Assembly (NCBI RefSeq): GCF_000717715.1
Contig: NZ_JOAI01000033.1
Coordinates: 1 to 64,000 of the forward strand
Length of the DNA stretch: 64,000 bases
Source of the DNA: Streptomyces sp. NRRL B-24484
GTDB lineage: Bacteria > Actinomycetota > Actinomycetes > Streptomycetales > Streptomycetaceae
Direction of reading: 5' to 3'
Within the stretch, counting starts at the first letter, position 1; every line of letters starts with the position of its first letter. Under the pieces are notes generated by a model that was not told the DNA's origin, did no database searches, and was given only the letters and a program-made list of their open reading frames with translations. The position numbers and the translations under genes are program-made. Shown piece by piece: positions 32,515 to 41,170 of the stretch.

Positions 32515-32725
32515 GTGGTCCTCGGCGGCCTCGCGAGGGGCTCCGCCGGTCGTCACCGGGCGTTCCCCGGGAATGGAAAATCCGGTCGCTGGCGACGGGG
32601 GATGCACCAGCGACCGGACTGTTTAAACAGTAACAAAGATCCGGCGGGGAGCCAATTTGTCCGCCCATGGCCGACCTGGCATTTTCGTCCCACCGGAGGA
32701 AATGTGACCGGAGTCACATTCCCCG

Positions 32726-33706
32726 TCAGTTCAGGGTGATCTGACGGCTCACCAGGTTGGCCCGGGCGCGGCGCTCCTCCGCGGTCAGCGGCGCGGTCTC
32801 GGCGAGCGCACCGGCCAGTCGCTCGGCGAACTCGGCGGCGGGCTGCTCGCAGTCCTTCGCGGAGAACTCCACCGGCAGGTCCCACACCGGCACGGTCAGG
32901 CCGTGCGCACGGAACGAGCCGACCAGCTTGGTGTCCTCGCCCAGCGAGGCGCGGTCGGCCGCGGACAGCCGCGCCAGCGCGTCGAGCAGCTCCTCCTCGG
33001 GCACGGTCATGACCCAGCGCAGGTGGTTCTTGTCCGGGGTGCCGCACCAGTAGGCGGCGTCCACGGAGACGACCTTCTCGGTCGGGATGGCCGAGGCGTT
33101 GGCCCGCTCCAGCGAGGCGGCGACCTCGCCGGTGGCGGACTCGGCGTCCTCCAGCCAGAACTCGAAGCCGGTGTGCACGGCGGGGACGAAGCCGGCCGAG
33201 GTGTCCAGCAGGTCCTGCAGGCGGCGGCCGCCCGGCACGGTCCGGCGGGACGGCACCGGGGTGCCCGGCTCGGTGGCGAGCGCCAGCTCCAGCGCGTCGG
33301 CCAGGTCGCGGCTCAGGTCGCCCGAGCTCGACTGGGTCTGCAGGCCCAGCAGGATCGAGCCGTCCGCCCGGCGCAGCGCGGGCCAGGCCAGCGGCAGCAC
33401 GGTGGCCAGGGTCACCGACGGCACCTCGCCGACGGCACCGTCCGCCACCCCGGCGGCCAGCGCCAGCGGCACGGTCGCGGCCGGGACCAGCTCGCGCAGG
33501 GCGACCCAGTCGGCCTCGCCCGGCAGGCCCTCGAACGGGCGGTGCACCAGCTCCTGCACGGCGTGCGCGGCCTCCCGGCCGTGGCAGGCCTTGTACCGGC
33601 GGCCGGAGCCGCACGGGCACTTCTCGCGGGCACCGACGACCGGGATCTCGCCGGTGGCGGTGGCGGTGCTGGGCTGCGACGAGGACTTTGCGGCCTTCTT
33701 GGCCAT
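32726..33706 (-). CDS. SEC-C-motif protein (DUF5926-like)
   Basis: A 326-residue cytoplasmic protein starting MAKKAAKSSSQ. A zinc-binding SEC-C motif lies at about 28-44 (EKCPCGSGRRYKACHG). The remaining 270 residues are a conserved actinobacterial domain without catalytic signature: EGLPGEADWVALRELVPA, LRRADGSILLGLQTQ, WCGTPDKNHLRWVM. SEC-C elements bind zinc and can contact SecB or other proteins. ATG at 33706; 25 extra upstream codons in frame lack a ribosome site. Confidence 0.86.
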   Translation of the reverse strand: MAKKAAKSSSQPSTATATGEIPVVGAREKCPCGSGRRYKACHGREAAHAVQELVHRPFEGLPGEADWVALRELVPAATVPLALAAGVADGAVGEVPSVTLATVLPLAWPALRRADGSILLGLQTQSSSGDLSRDLADALELALATEPGTPVPSRRTVPGGRRLQDLLDTSAGFVPAVHTGFEFWLEDAESATGEVAASLERANASAIPTEKVVSVDAAYWCGTPDKNHLRWVMTVPEEELLDALARLSAADRASLGEDTKLVGSFRAHGLTVPVWDLPVEFSAKDCEQPAAEFAERLAGALAETAPLTAEERRARANLVSRQITLN

Positions 33707-33826
33707 GGCGGGGCTCCCGGGAACGGCGACAGTGCACCCGCAGCCTACTGAGGTTCCCGCCGGCGACCGGTCCGGACGCACCCCCGCGGGGTCGCCCCGG
33801 TGGTGCCCGCGCGCCCCGTACCCGGC

Positions 33827-34396
33827 CTACGCCGCCGGGTCGTCGCGCCGCTCCGGCCGGACGGGCAGGGCGGCCCAGACCGTCACCTCGCCCGGCGCGT
33901 CGCGGACGCCCCAGGCGTCGGCGAGCTTGCCGACGATGCTCAGCCCCCGGCCGCCGCGCGCGGTCAGCGAAGGGCTGGCCGGCCGCGGCCGGGTCGGCGC
34001 ACCGCCGTCGGTGACCTCCACGACGATGCCGTCCGCGTGCGTCCACCAGCGGACCAGGATCCCGCCCGGATCGCATTCCTCCGCCGCGTCCGCACCGCTC
34101 TGCCGGGACGCCGTCACCGCCCGGACGAGGACCGCGTCCACCATGTCGGCGGTCGTCCGCCCGACCAGTTCCGAGAGGTTTCCGAGCGGCCGGGCGTAAC
34201 GACAGGAATTGCTGAGCAGTTCGGAGAGGATCAGCACCGCGTCGTCGACGACCGGCTCCGGTACCGCCCGTTCGCCGAGCTCCCGGCGCATCCTCCGACG
34301 TGCCGCTCCGACGCCGGCCGGACCGTGCGGCACCGCCATGGTCGACGAAGTCGGCCCTGTCTTTTCGGGCACAGCACGCGCCACCATCAACGCCAC
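33827..34396 (-). CDS. RsbW-like ATP-binding regulatory protein (HATPase)
   Basis: A 189-residue GHKL ATPase-domain protein. The N box is visible as ILSELLSNSCRYARPL, and the G1 and G2 regions as IVVEVTDGGAP and GGRGLSIVGKLADAWGV. Such short proteins act as anti-sigma kinases or phospho-switches in Streptomyces. GTG at 34396 (VALMVARAV) has a perfect AAGGAGGT 7 nt upstream and was preferred to ATG at 34387. No anti-sigma antagonist or sigma factor is adjacent; the SigF-group genes lie 28 kb away. Confidence 0.9.
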   Translation of the reverse strand: MALMVARAVPEKTGPTSSTMAVPHGPAGVGAARRRMRRELGERAVPEPVVDDAVLILSELLSNSCRYARPLGNLSELVGRTTADMVDAVLVRAVTASRQSGADAAEECDPGGILVRWWTHADGIVVEVTDGGAPTRPRPASPSLTARGGRGLSIVGKLADAWGVRDAPGEVTVWAALPVRPERRDDPAA

Positions 34397-34636
34397 CCCC
34401 GGGACCTCCTTCAGCGTCTGCCGAGGGATGGATGCCCCCTGGGAATGCGTCGGAAACGACCGTTCGGCGATCGCGCACGGACATTCCGGAGGGCAGCGAC
34501 CCACCGTATTCAACCACCGATAAACCGCTTACGGTCTGTTGTGAAAGTCCGAGGAATTGAGCGTTCCCTGAGCTTCTGTCAGAACTCCGCGCCCCGCCGT
34601 GCGCCCTTCGCACATCGGCGAGCCCGGGTGGTGCGC

Positions 34637-35461
34637 TCAGCGGCCGAGCCGGTCCAGCACCTCGCGCGGCCGGTTGGTGATCAGCGCCTCCACGCCCAGC
34701 TCCAGGCAGAGCTCGACGTCCTCGGGCTCGTCGACCGTCCAGACGTGCACCCGGTGCCCGGCCCGGCGCAGCGCCGTCACCAGTCCGGGGTCCCGGCGCA
34801 CCAGCTCGATCCCGGGCCCGGCGATGGCGGCGCCGCCCGGCAGCGACCGGGTCCGCCCGAGCACGGGCAGCCGGCGCTCCAGCAGGTACACCGTCGGCAC
34901 CGCGGGCACCGCCCGGCGCACCCGGTGCAGCGACAGCTCGGAGAAGCTCATGATCCGCACGCTGGACTCCTCCGGGCTGCGCGGCAGCAGCCCGTAGTGG
35001 TCCAGCAGCCGCACCAGCTCGGCCTCCGTCCGGCCCGCGTACCGGGTGGGGTGCTTGGTCTCGATGGCCAGCTCCACCCGGCGGCCGGCGTCGGCGACCA
35101 GTTCGAGCAGGCCGGCCAGGGTCAGGATCGAGCTCGGCTGCGAGGTCCCGGGCGAGTGCCAGGAGCCGAAGTCGAGCTCGGAGAGCTGGGCGAGCGTCAT
35201 CGCGGACACCGCGCCCCGGCCGTCCGAGGTGCGCCGCACGGTGCGGTCGTGCACGCACACCAGCCGGCCGTCGGCGGTCAGCCGGACGTCGCACTCCAGC
35301 CCGTCCGCACCCTCCTCGATCGCCCGGGCGTACGCCTCCAGGGTGTGCTCGGGCAGGGCCGCGGAGGAGCCGCGGTGCGCGATCACCCGGACGGCCGTGC
35401 GGTCGGGCGCCGGGACGGCGGGGGTCGCCGGCGCGGTGCGGCGGATCTTCTGAGTGTCCAC
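34637..35461 (-). CDS. glycerophosphodiester phosphodiesterase (GDPD)
   Basis: A 274-residue TIM-barrel phosphodiesterase. The active-site start AHRGSSAALPEHTLEAY keeps the HRG and glutamate but has His where HRGxxxxxPENT has Asn. The metal ligands in GADGLECDVRLTADGRLVCVHD are intact, as are IETKHP and VHVWTVDEPEDVE. It hydrolyses glycerophosphodiesters to sn-glycerol 3-phosphate and an alcohol. No signal peptide, so probably cytoplasmic. GTG at 35461 is used. It lies downstream of the cytX transporter but behind two terminator-like hairpins. Confidence 0.93.
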   Translation of the reverse strand: MDTQKIRRTAPATPAVPAPDRTAVRVIAHRGSSAALPEHTLEAYARAIEEGADGLECDVRLTADGRLVCVHDRTVRRTSDGRGAVSAMTLAQLSELDFGSWHSPGTSQPSSILTLAGLLELVADAGRRVELAIETKHPTRYAGRTEAELVRLLDHYGLLPRSPEESSVRIMSFSELSLHRVRRAVPAVPTVYLLERRLPVLGRTRSLPGGAAIAGPGIELVRRDPGLVTALRRAGHRVHVWTVDEPEDVELCLELGVEALITNRPREVLDRLGR

Positions 35462-35524
35462 ATCAACACCCTACGAGTGCGCGGATGTCCGATCGGATTC
35501 GGCACGGGAAACCCGTGGTGAACA

Positions 35525-35585
35525 CCTCCGTCCGGCGGTCGGCGGCACCGGACGGAGGCCGGCGGGCACCCGGCCGGGTGCCCGC
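35525..35585 (-). terminator. paired hairpins after cytX
   Basis: A 10-bp stem with GGCC loop (35562-35585, GCGGGCACCC arms) starts 9 nt after the transporter stop. A second 11-bp perfect stem (CCTCCGTCCGG, 35525-35535 with 35548-35558) follows. Together they make a probable terminator. Confidence 0.75.
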
Positions 35586-35593
35586 TGCGGGGT

Positions 35594-36973
35594 TCAGCCC
35601 TCGCTGCGGGCCGGGCGGCGCGAGGTCAGCGGGGTCAGCGCCCAGGTCGCCAGCGCCGGCACCAGGAAGCCGAACAGCGAGGCCGAGGTCCACGGCTGCG
35701 GGGTGAAGCCCACCGCCGACTGCAGCCCCTGCCAGAAGTCCGTCCACCAGCCGGCCACCGCGGTCGGCGCCAGGAACTGGTACGTCGCGAAGCCCAGCGC
35801 CCACGGCAGCAGCATCAGCCAGCGGGCCGGGGCGTCCTGGCCGGTGTCCCAGCCGTTGCGGCCGGCCCCGAGGAAGTAGTCCACCGCCAGCACCGCCAGC
35901 AGCGGCACGAAGACCGCGCCGATCAGGTACAGGAAGCTCGCGTAGGTGTCGTTGAACTCGCCCTCCTGGACCCGCAGCGCCAGCAGCGTCACCAGGACGC
36001 CGATGCCGCCGGTGAGCAGCCGGCGGTCCACCTTCGGCAGCAGGTTGTGCACCGACATCGCGGTCGAGTACACGTTCGCGAAGGACTGGTCGGTCTCGCG
36101 GACGACCAGCACCAGCAGGAAGGCCCAGCCGGCCGCGACGCCGGTGAAGGAGGAGAAGATCTTCGAGGTGTCGCCGCCGGACTGCAGCAGCGCGATCAGG
36201 CCGAGCACGTAGCACCAGACCTGCGCCAGCGAGTAGCCGGTGAAGGTGCCCCAGTACGCCGAGCCGGGCGTGCGCGCGTGCCGGGTGTAGTCCGCGGCCA
36301 GCGGCACGAAGGAGATCGACACCGCGACGATCGCGTCGGTCGCCGAGAGGAAGCCGTCCCAGTTGCCCGCCCCCGGGTCGGGGAAGCCCTGCCGGCCCAG
36401 CTGGACGGTGAAGTAGACCATCGCCACGCCGACCGCGACCGCCACGTACTTGCGCAGCACCGCGATCGAGCCGAGCGGCCAGATGGTGAGCGCCGTGGTG
36501 AGCGTGCCGGCCAGCAGCACGAAGAGCCAGCGCCAGCCCTGGGTGCCCGCCACCGTCTGGGCGCCGCCCGCGATCACGATCAGCTCGAAGACGCCCCAGC
36601 CGATGCACTGCAGGATGTTCAGCACCGTGGGCAGGTACGACAGCCGGGTGCCGAACAGGCCGCGCAGCACCGCCATCGCCGGCGCGCCGGTGCGGGCGCC
36701 GATCAGCGCGGCCACGCCCAGCATCGCGGTGCCGATCACCGTGCCGGTGACGATCGCGGTGACCGCCGCGGCGAAGGACAGCTCGTGGCCGGCGGCGCCG
36801 AGCACGGTGGCGGCGCTCTGGAAGCCGATCAGACTGACCCCGAGGTTGGCCCAGAGGGCGAACTGGGCGCGGAAGTCGAGCGTCCTCGGCGGGGCGGTGT
36901 CCAGCACGAGCGGCGCCTCGACGCGCCGGCCGGCCTCGACATCGGGAACAGGGGCAGGCGAAACAGCCGTCAT
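35594..36973 (-). CDS. cytX: NCS1-family transporter, probable hydroxymethylpyrimidine/thiamine precursor permease
   Basis: A 459-residue polytopic permease with about 12 helices. NCS1 (purine/cytosine/allantoin permease) signatures include FALWANLGVSLIGFQSAATVLG and GARTGAPAMAVLRGLFGTRLSYLP. The TPP riboswitch in its leader indicates that its expression falls when thiamine pyrophosphate is high, which fits the CytX hydroxymethylpyrimidine transporter group. ATG at 36973 lies right after the riboswitch, whose 3' end holds the GGGAG ribosome site. Substrate is inferred from the riboswitch and family and not demonstrated. Confidence 0.9.
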   Translation of the reverse strand: MTAVSPAPVPDVEAGRRVEAPLVLDTAPPRTLDFRAQFALWANLGVSLIGFQSAATVLGAAGHELSFAAAVTAIVTGTVIGTAMLGVAALIGARTGAPAMAVLRGLFGTRLSYLPTVLNILQCIGWGVFELIVIAGGAQTVAGTQGWRWLFVLLAGTLTTALTIWPLGSIAVLRKYVAVAVGVAMVYFTVQLGRQGFPDPGAGNWDGFLSATDAIVAVSISFVPLAADYTRHARTPGSAYWGTFTGYSLAQVWCYVLGLIALLQSGGDTSKIFSSFTGVAAGWAFLLVLVVRETDQSFANVYSTAMSVHNLLPKVDRRLLTGGIGVLVTLLALRVQEGEFNDTYASFLYLIGAVFVPLLAVLAVDYFLGAGRNGWDTGQDAPARWLMLLPWALGFATYQFLAPTAVAGWWTDFWQGLQSAVGFTPQPWTSASLFGFLVPALATWALTPLTSRRPARSEG

Positions 36974-36980
36974 GGCCGGT

Positions 36981-37100
36981 ACTCCCTACGCCGGCATTAC
37001 CCGGACAGGTTCAGGCGGTCAGCGCCCCCTCGTCCGGCCCCGGACTCCGCCCGGCCGGTCGATCGGCGCACTCTCAGCCTGGAAGGTCCAAGCTCCCGCG
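36981..37100 (-). ncRNA. TPP (THI-box) riboswitch
   Basis: Conserved aptamer elements appear in order on the minus strand: a GGGAGC stem start near 37098, CTGAGAG at 37077-37071, then CCTGAACCTG, GGGTAATGCCGGCG (37002-36989) and TAGGGAG. The terminal TAGGGAG doubles as the ribosome site for cytX 8 nt further on, implying direct translational control by ligand-stabilised folding. Confidence 0.93.
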
Positions 37101-37251
37101 TGTTCAGATGAGGACGACAGGCTAACGAACCCGGCCGCGCACGCCAAGGGCCGGAGGTTTTCGTTCCGCATCGCGGGACCGCCGGCCGCCGACCGCGTGC
37201 CGCGCCCCGCCTTCCGCGTTCCGCCGCAGGTCGGACGCATCCTGTCAGGGA

Positions 37252-37271
37252 CGGCTAAGGATTCTTAGCCG
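37252..37271. promoter_or_regulatory. inverted repeat upstream of htrA
   Basis: CGGCTAAG and CTTAGCCG form a perfect 8-bp inverted repeat around GATT, 84 bp before the htrA start and between divergent genes. It is a candidate operator for an envelope-stress regulator; a terminator is less likely given the gene orientations. Confidence 0.5.
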
Positions 37272-37354
37272 TTCTTCAGGAGGCTCCTTACGGCAACCGA
37301 ATCAGCCATGCGAAACACTATGGGCCAAGGATCTGTCAGCTATGGAGGTCGTCC

Positions 37355-39025
37355 GTGAGCAACGAGCACGCGAGTGGGTCCACCGGGCCGCAGGAGGAGC
37401 AGCTGTCCTCCGGCGGGCCCCGCACGGTGGGTCCGGCTCCTGACACCGCGGCGGCCGACGGGCCGTCGCCGGTCGTCGAGTCCGCGCCCACGCTCGCTCT
37501 CTCCAAGCTGAGCGAGCCGGCCCCGGCCGCACCCCCGTACGTCGACGCGCCGCCGCCGGCCGTCCCCGCGGCACCGTCCTACCTGGACGCGCCGCCGCCG
37601 GCCGTCCCCGCCGGCTCCGGGTACGTCGACGCGCCGCCGCCCGCGGTGGCCTCCGCCCCGGAGCAGCCGCAGCCGCAGCCGGCCAACCCGTACGCGGCGC
37701 CCGCCGCGGCCACCGACCCGTACGGCACCCCGGCGGCCCCGCCGCCGGCCGGGCCGATGCCGCCCGGCGAGGTGCACCACCCGTTCGGCGCCGGCCACCC
37801 CGTCGGCGGCTGGGGCCACCCGGCGGGCGGTCCCGGCGGTCCCGGCAATCCGGGTGAGCCCGGCGGTCCCGGGTACCCGTACCCGTCCGTCGGCGGCCAG
37901 CCGCCGCGTCGCAAGCGCGGCGGCCTGGTCGCTCTGATCGCCGCGGTCGCCCTGGTCGCCGGCGTGGCCGGCGGTGCCATCGGCGCCGCGGTCGCCGGTG
38001 ACGACAGCTCCGGCGGCACCAGCCGGACGAGCACCACGGTCAGCGTCAGCGACAGCCGCAAGGTCACCGACCGCGCCCCCGACTCGGTCGCCGGCATCGC
38101 CGCCAAGGCGCTGCCGAGCACCGTCACCATCAAGGCGCAGGGCTCGCAGGAGTCCGGCACGGGCACCGGCTTCGTCTTCGACACCGAGGGCCACATCCTC
38201 ACCAACAACCACGTGGTCGCCCCGGCGGCCTCGGGCGGCAAGCTCACGGTGAAGTTCTCCGACGGCTCGTCCTACACCGCCTCGGTGGTCGGCCGCGCCC
38301 AGGGCTACGACGTCGCGGTGATCAAGCTCGACAACCCGCCGAAGGACAAGCTCAACCCGCTGCCGCTCGGCGACTCCGACAAGGTCGCGGTCGGCGACGC
38401 CACCATCGCCATCGGCGCCCCGTACGGCCTCGAGGGCACCGTCACCACCGGCATCATCAGCGCCAAGGACCGCCCGGTCGCCTCCGGCGACGAGACGGGG
38501 GCGCAGGCGTCCTACATGAACGCCCTGCAGACCGACGCCTCGATCAACCCCGGCAACTCCGGCGGCCCGCTGCTCAACGCCTCCGGCGCGGTGATCGGCA
38601 TCAACTCGGCGATCCAGTCCAACACCAGCGGCAACGGCCGGGCCGGCTCCATCGGCCTCGGCTTCGCGATCCCGATCAACCAGGCCAAGTGGGTCGCCGA
38701 GACGCTGATCAAGGACGGCCAGCCGGTCTACGCCATCCTCGGCGTGCTCCGCAACGACGACTACAAGGGCGACGGCGCCCAGATCCAGACCAACGCCGTC
38801 CAGGGCACCCCGGCCGTCACCCCCGGCGGCCCCGCCGACCAGGCCGGCCTCAAGCCCGGCGACGTCATCACCAAGCTCGGCGGCATCCCGATCGACAGCG
38901 GCCCGACCCTGGTCTCCGAGATCTGGACGCACAAGCCGGGCGAGAAGGTCGACGTCGAGTACACCCGCGACGGCAAGACCGCCAAGACCGTCGTCGTCCT
39001 CGGCGAGCGCAAGGGCGACAACTGA
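37355..39025 (+). CDS. HtrA/DegP-type membrane-anchored serine protease
   Basis: A 556-residue protease. A long Pro/Ala-rich cytoplasmic region (1-185) includes three YVDAPPPAV-type repeats near 65-105. A single membrane segment at 189-212 anchors it, and the trypsin-like domain and a C-terminal PDZ domain (about 490-548, ADQAGLKPGDVITKLGG) lie outside the membrane. The catalytic triad is His in LTNNHVVAP (near 287), Asp in GYDVAVIKLD (near 320) and Ser in NPGNSGGPLLN (near 401). It degrades or refolds damaged envelope proteins. GTG at 37355 has GGAGG upstream. A conserved inverted repeat precedes it. Confidence 0.95.
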   Translation: MSNEHASGSTGPQEEQLSSGGPRTVGPAPDTAAADGPSPVVESAPTLALSKLSEPAPAAPPYVDAPPPAVPAAPSYLDAPPPAVPAGSGYVDAPPPAVASAPEQPQPQPANPYAAPAAATDPYGTPAAPPPAGPMPPGEVHHPFGAGHPVGGWGHPAGGPGGPGNPGEPGGPGYPYPSVGGQPPRRKRGGLVALIAAVALVAGVAGGAIGAAVAGDDSSGGTSRTSTTVSVSDSRKVTDRAPDSVAGIAAKALPSTVTIKAQGSQESGTGTGFVFDTEGHILTNNHVVAPAASGGKLTVKFSDGSSYTASVVGRAQGYDVAVIKLDNPPKDKLNPLPLGDSDKVAVGDATIAIGAPYGLEGTVTTGIISAKDRPVASGDETGAQASYMNALQTDASINPGNSGGPLLNASGAVIGINSAIQSNTSGNGRAGSIGLGFAIPINQAKWVAETLIKDGQPVYAILGVLRNDDYKGDGAQIQTNAVQGTPAVTPGGPADQAGLKPGDVITKLGGIPIDSGPTLVSEIWTHKPGEKVDVEYTRDGKTAKTVVVLGERKGDN

Positions 39026-39115
39026 CCCGACCCGGGGTCACCCGGCCCCGGGCACCCCGTCCCTGTGAACGGAGTGCACCGAACCCGCTCCGACCCGTTA
39101 GGCTGGCCTCCGCCA

Positions 39116-39201
39116 GGAGGGTTGCCCGAGCGGCCTAAGGGAACAGTCTTGAAAACTGTCGTGGCCTCTGGTCACCGTGGGTTCAAATCCCACACCCTCC
39201 G
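39116..39201 (+). tRNA. tRNA-Ser (anticodon UGA)
   Basis: An 86-nt class II tRNA. Acceptor GGAGGGT pairs with ACCCTCC, the anticodon loop is CTTGAAA giving UGA, and the long variable arm and GGTTCAAATCC T-arm are present. The CCA end is not encoded. A terminator follows. Confidence 0.96.
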
Positions 39202-39222
39202 CGTGTGAGGTACGGAGTACCG

Positions 39223-39264
39223 GCAGAGGGCGGGTACCGACACCAGTCGGTACCCGCCCTCTGC
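39223..39264 (+). terminator. terminator after tRNA-Ser(UGA)
   Basis: A perfect 18-bp stem (39223-39240 with 39247-39264) with a 6-nt loop is followed by GTTTCC. It lies 21 nt past the tRNA. Confidence 0.85.
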
Positions 39265-39369
39265 GTTTCCCGTCCCGGACCGTCCCGCTCGGACACCCCT
39301 CCTGTCAGGGCGTGCGGAGCACCCGTGGAACGGATCCGGCGTCCGACGAGCCGGGCCGCGCCGGTGGGC

Positions 39370-39759
39370 TCAGCAGTCGCGGGCGAACTTCACCGAGGCG
39401 TTCTCGTTGTACGTGTTGACCAGGTTCTTGGCATTGCGGTAGTTGAACATGTCGCTCGGGCCGCTGTAGTTCGAGTTGTAGAACACCGTGACCGTCACGC
39501 ACACGTTGGAGACGGCCGATGCGGCGTTGTTCTTGACGCGCTGGCCCCGGCCGTTGCCGGGGCTGGTGAAGGTGTACCCGGCGAGGTCGGGAGTGCTGTC
39601 CTGCACCACCATGTGGGAGCCCTGCTGGTTCGAGTTGTAGAAGAGGCAGAATTCGACTTCCGGGCAGTCGCGGGTGTCGGCCTGCGCGGCGGTGGCGAGG
39701 CCGGGGACGAGCAGGGCAGCGCCCAGGGCCACTGCGGAGAGCTTGAGGGAACGCTTCAC
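39370..39759 (-). CDS. secreted peptidase-inhibitor family I36-like protein
   Basis: A 129-residue secreted protein. The signal peptide (1-27: LKLSAVALGAALLVPGLATA) ends near AQAD. The mature part has two related beta motifs, EFCLFYNSNQQGS and VTVFYNSNYSGPS, with three mature-part cysteines, matching SMPI/I36 crystallin-like inhibitors of metalloproteases. GTG at 39759 has AGAGGA upstream; an in-frame ATG at 39780 has none. The codon GC content is lower than its neighbours. Confidence 0.8.
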   Translation of the reverse strand: MKRSLKLSAVALGAALLVPGLATAAQADTRDCPEVEFCLFYNSNQQGSHMVVQDSTPDLAGYTFTSPGNGRGQRVKNNAASAVSNVCVTVTVFYNSNYSGPSDMFNYRNAKNLVNTYNENASVKFARDC

Positions 39760-39867
39760 TTCTTTTGATCCTCTCTTCATGGACGTTCCGGGCGTGGGTG
39801 CAGTCCCCCGGCGTGCCTGGGGAAGGGTGGGCGCGCCCGGACGTGAAAATGTGTCAGCCCACTGGGT

Positions 39868-40812
39868 TCACCGATCGCGCAGCACGGCGTCGGCCTTGGC
39901 GAGTTGCTCGGTCTTCGCTGCGAGCGCCGCCGTGAATTCCGCCTGCTGCCGTGCGATCAGTTCCTTCTGCAGGGAAGCCTCGACCGTGAACCAGGTGCCG
40001 ATCAGATCCACTTGCTGCTTGCAGATCACGTCGGCCGTCGCCACCTGGAGCTCCAGCGGCGTGGGTGAGTCCCCCAGGAAGCGCCGGTCGCCGATGGCAT
40101 CCATCGGATTGGGGTAGGAGTAACCCCTGTTCTTCATGCAGCCGGACCACGCCTCGAACGCCTTCGTGACCTGCGCCGCCGACATGCTGGCCTTGAAGGT
40201 CTGGAAGTTGGCCTGCTGGGCCACGCTGCTCGGGCCCAGTTCCCCCGCGCCGGCCAGGCCGCGCCTCGCCTCCTCGTAGCAGCCGCCGGGTGGCACCGGT
40301 ACGCCGTTGACCCGGAGGTTCGTTTCGTCCGCAGCGGTCTTCCCCGGGAGCTGCCCGGTGAGCACCTGCTGCTGCTCGGCGGAGAACTGCGGCGGGCGGC
40401 TCGGGTGGGCGTGCGGGTCGCGGTCGCCGAGGTGGTAGCCGTTCGCCGCCACCTCGGCCCGGTCCGTCACGCCGTACCGGCGGTCCATGAACGTGCGCGG
40501 TCCGGTCGGCGGGCCGGCGGGGCCGACGGCGTAGTCGAGACCGAACCGCCGCATGCACGCCTTGCGCAGCACGGCTCCCGCCCTGGTCAGCTTCTCCGCC
40601 TCCGCCTCGGAGAACAGATACGGCTCGACGGGAAGATGCAGATCAGCACCGGCCGGGAGCGCGGACGGCGACCGCGTGGTCGGCACCGCCGCTGCGGCCG
40701 GCCGCCCGGACGACGAACAACCGGCCAGCGCGAGGCACATGAGCCCGGCCAGCCCGGCCAGCCCCACCCGCACACCCCTGCCGGTCGATCGCTGATGCAC
40801 GGCGGAACTCAT
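39868..40812 (-). CDS. lipoprotein of unknown function
   Basis: A 314-residue predicted lipoprotein: signal GLAGLAGLMCLALAGCSSSG with lipobox LALAGC and Cys near 32. The mature domain has two conserved cysteine sites (RKACMRRFGLDY and WSGCMKNRGYSYPNP) and ends in a helix (LIARQQAEFTAALAAKTEQL). Streptomyces encode several paralogues, often beside macrolide-type efflux genes; none is seen here. ATG at 40812 overlaps by 4 nt the stop of a 22-codon upstream frame, suggesting translational coupling. Confidence 0.83.
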   Translation of the reverse strand: MSSAVHQRSTGRGVRVGLAGLAGLMCLALAGCSSSGRPAAAAVPTTRSPSALPAGADLHLPVEPYLFSEAEAEKLTRAGAVLRKACMRRFGLDYAVGPAGPPTGPRTFMDRRYGVTDRAEVAANGYHLGDRDPHAHPSRPPQFSAEQQQVLTGQLPGKTAADETNLRVNGVPVPPGGCYEEARRGLAGAGELGPSSVAQQANFQTFKASMSAAQVTKAFEAWSGCMKNRGYSYPNPMDAIGDRRFLGDSPTPLELQVATADVICKQQVDLIGTWFTVEASLQKELIARQQAEFTAALAAKTEQLAKADAVLRDR

Positions 40813-40877
40813 ACGCGGACAGCCCCGATCGCGGTCACCGTCGGACCCGTGGCCAGCTGCTTGCACATCATCCGCAT
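40809..40877 (-). CDS. candidate 22-residue leader peptide coupled to the lipoprotein gene
   Basis: ATG at 40877 opens MRMMCKQLATGPTVTAIGAV and ends RV-stop, sharing ATGA with the lipoprotein start. A weak GAAGAGG lies about 16 nt upstream. It could be a coupled leader or the remnant end of a lost upstream gene. Confidence 0.35.
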   Translation of the reverse strand: MRMMCKQLATGPTVTAIGAVRV

Positions 40878-41170
40878 CTCGTCCCGCGTCCTCTTCCGGT
40901 CCGTTGGCAGGGGGCCGCCGGGTGAGCCCTCGCCCTGGACGCCATCGTGGTGCGTGGAGGTATCGCGGCGGTCGCGCGCCCGTCGTGCCCGGCGCCGCCG
41001 GCCGGGAGCCTCGGCGCCCGGGCCGGAGCACCGACCCCGGGAAGGGGCGGGTCCCGCCCCCGGACGGGTCTCCCGCGTTGCCCGGAGCGGGCCGGCGCCG
41101 TCCGATGGACGTATGCCGTGCCCGTACCCGGCGCCGTGCCGGGTGCCGGGCCGACGACAGGAAGACCTCC
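40878..41170. other. gene-free divergent stretch
   Basis: 293 bp between the leader frame and the ABM gene. I see no ORF, RNA or palindrome worth calling. Confidence 0.45.
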
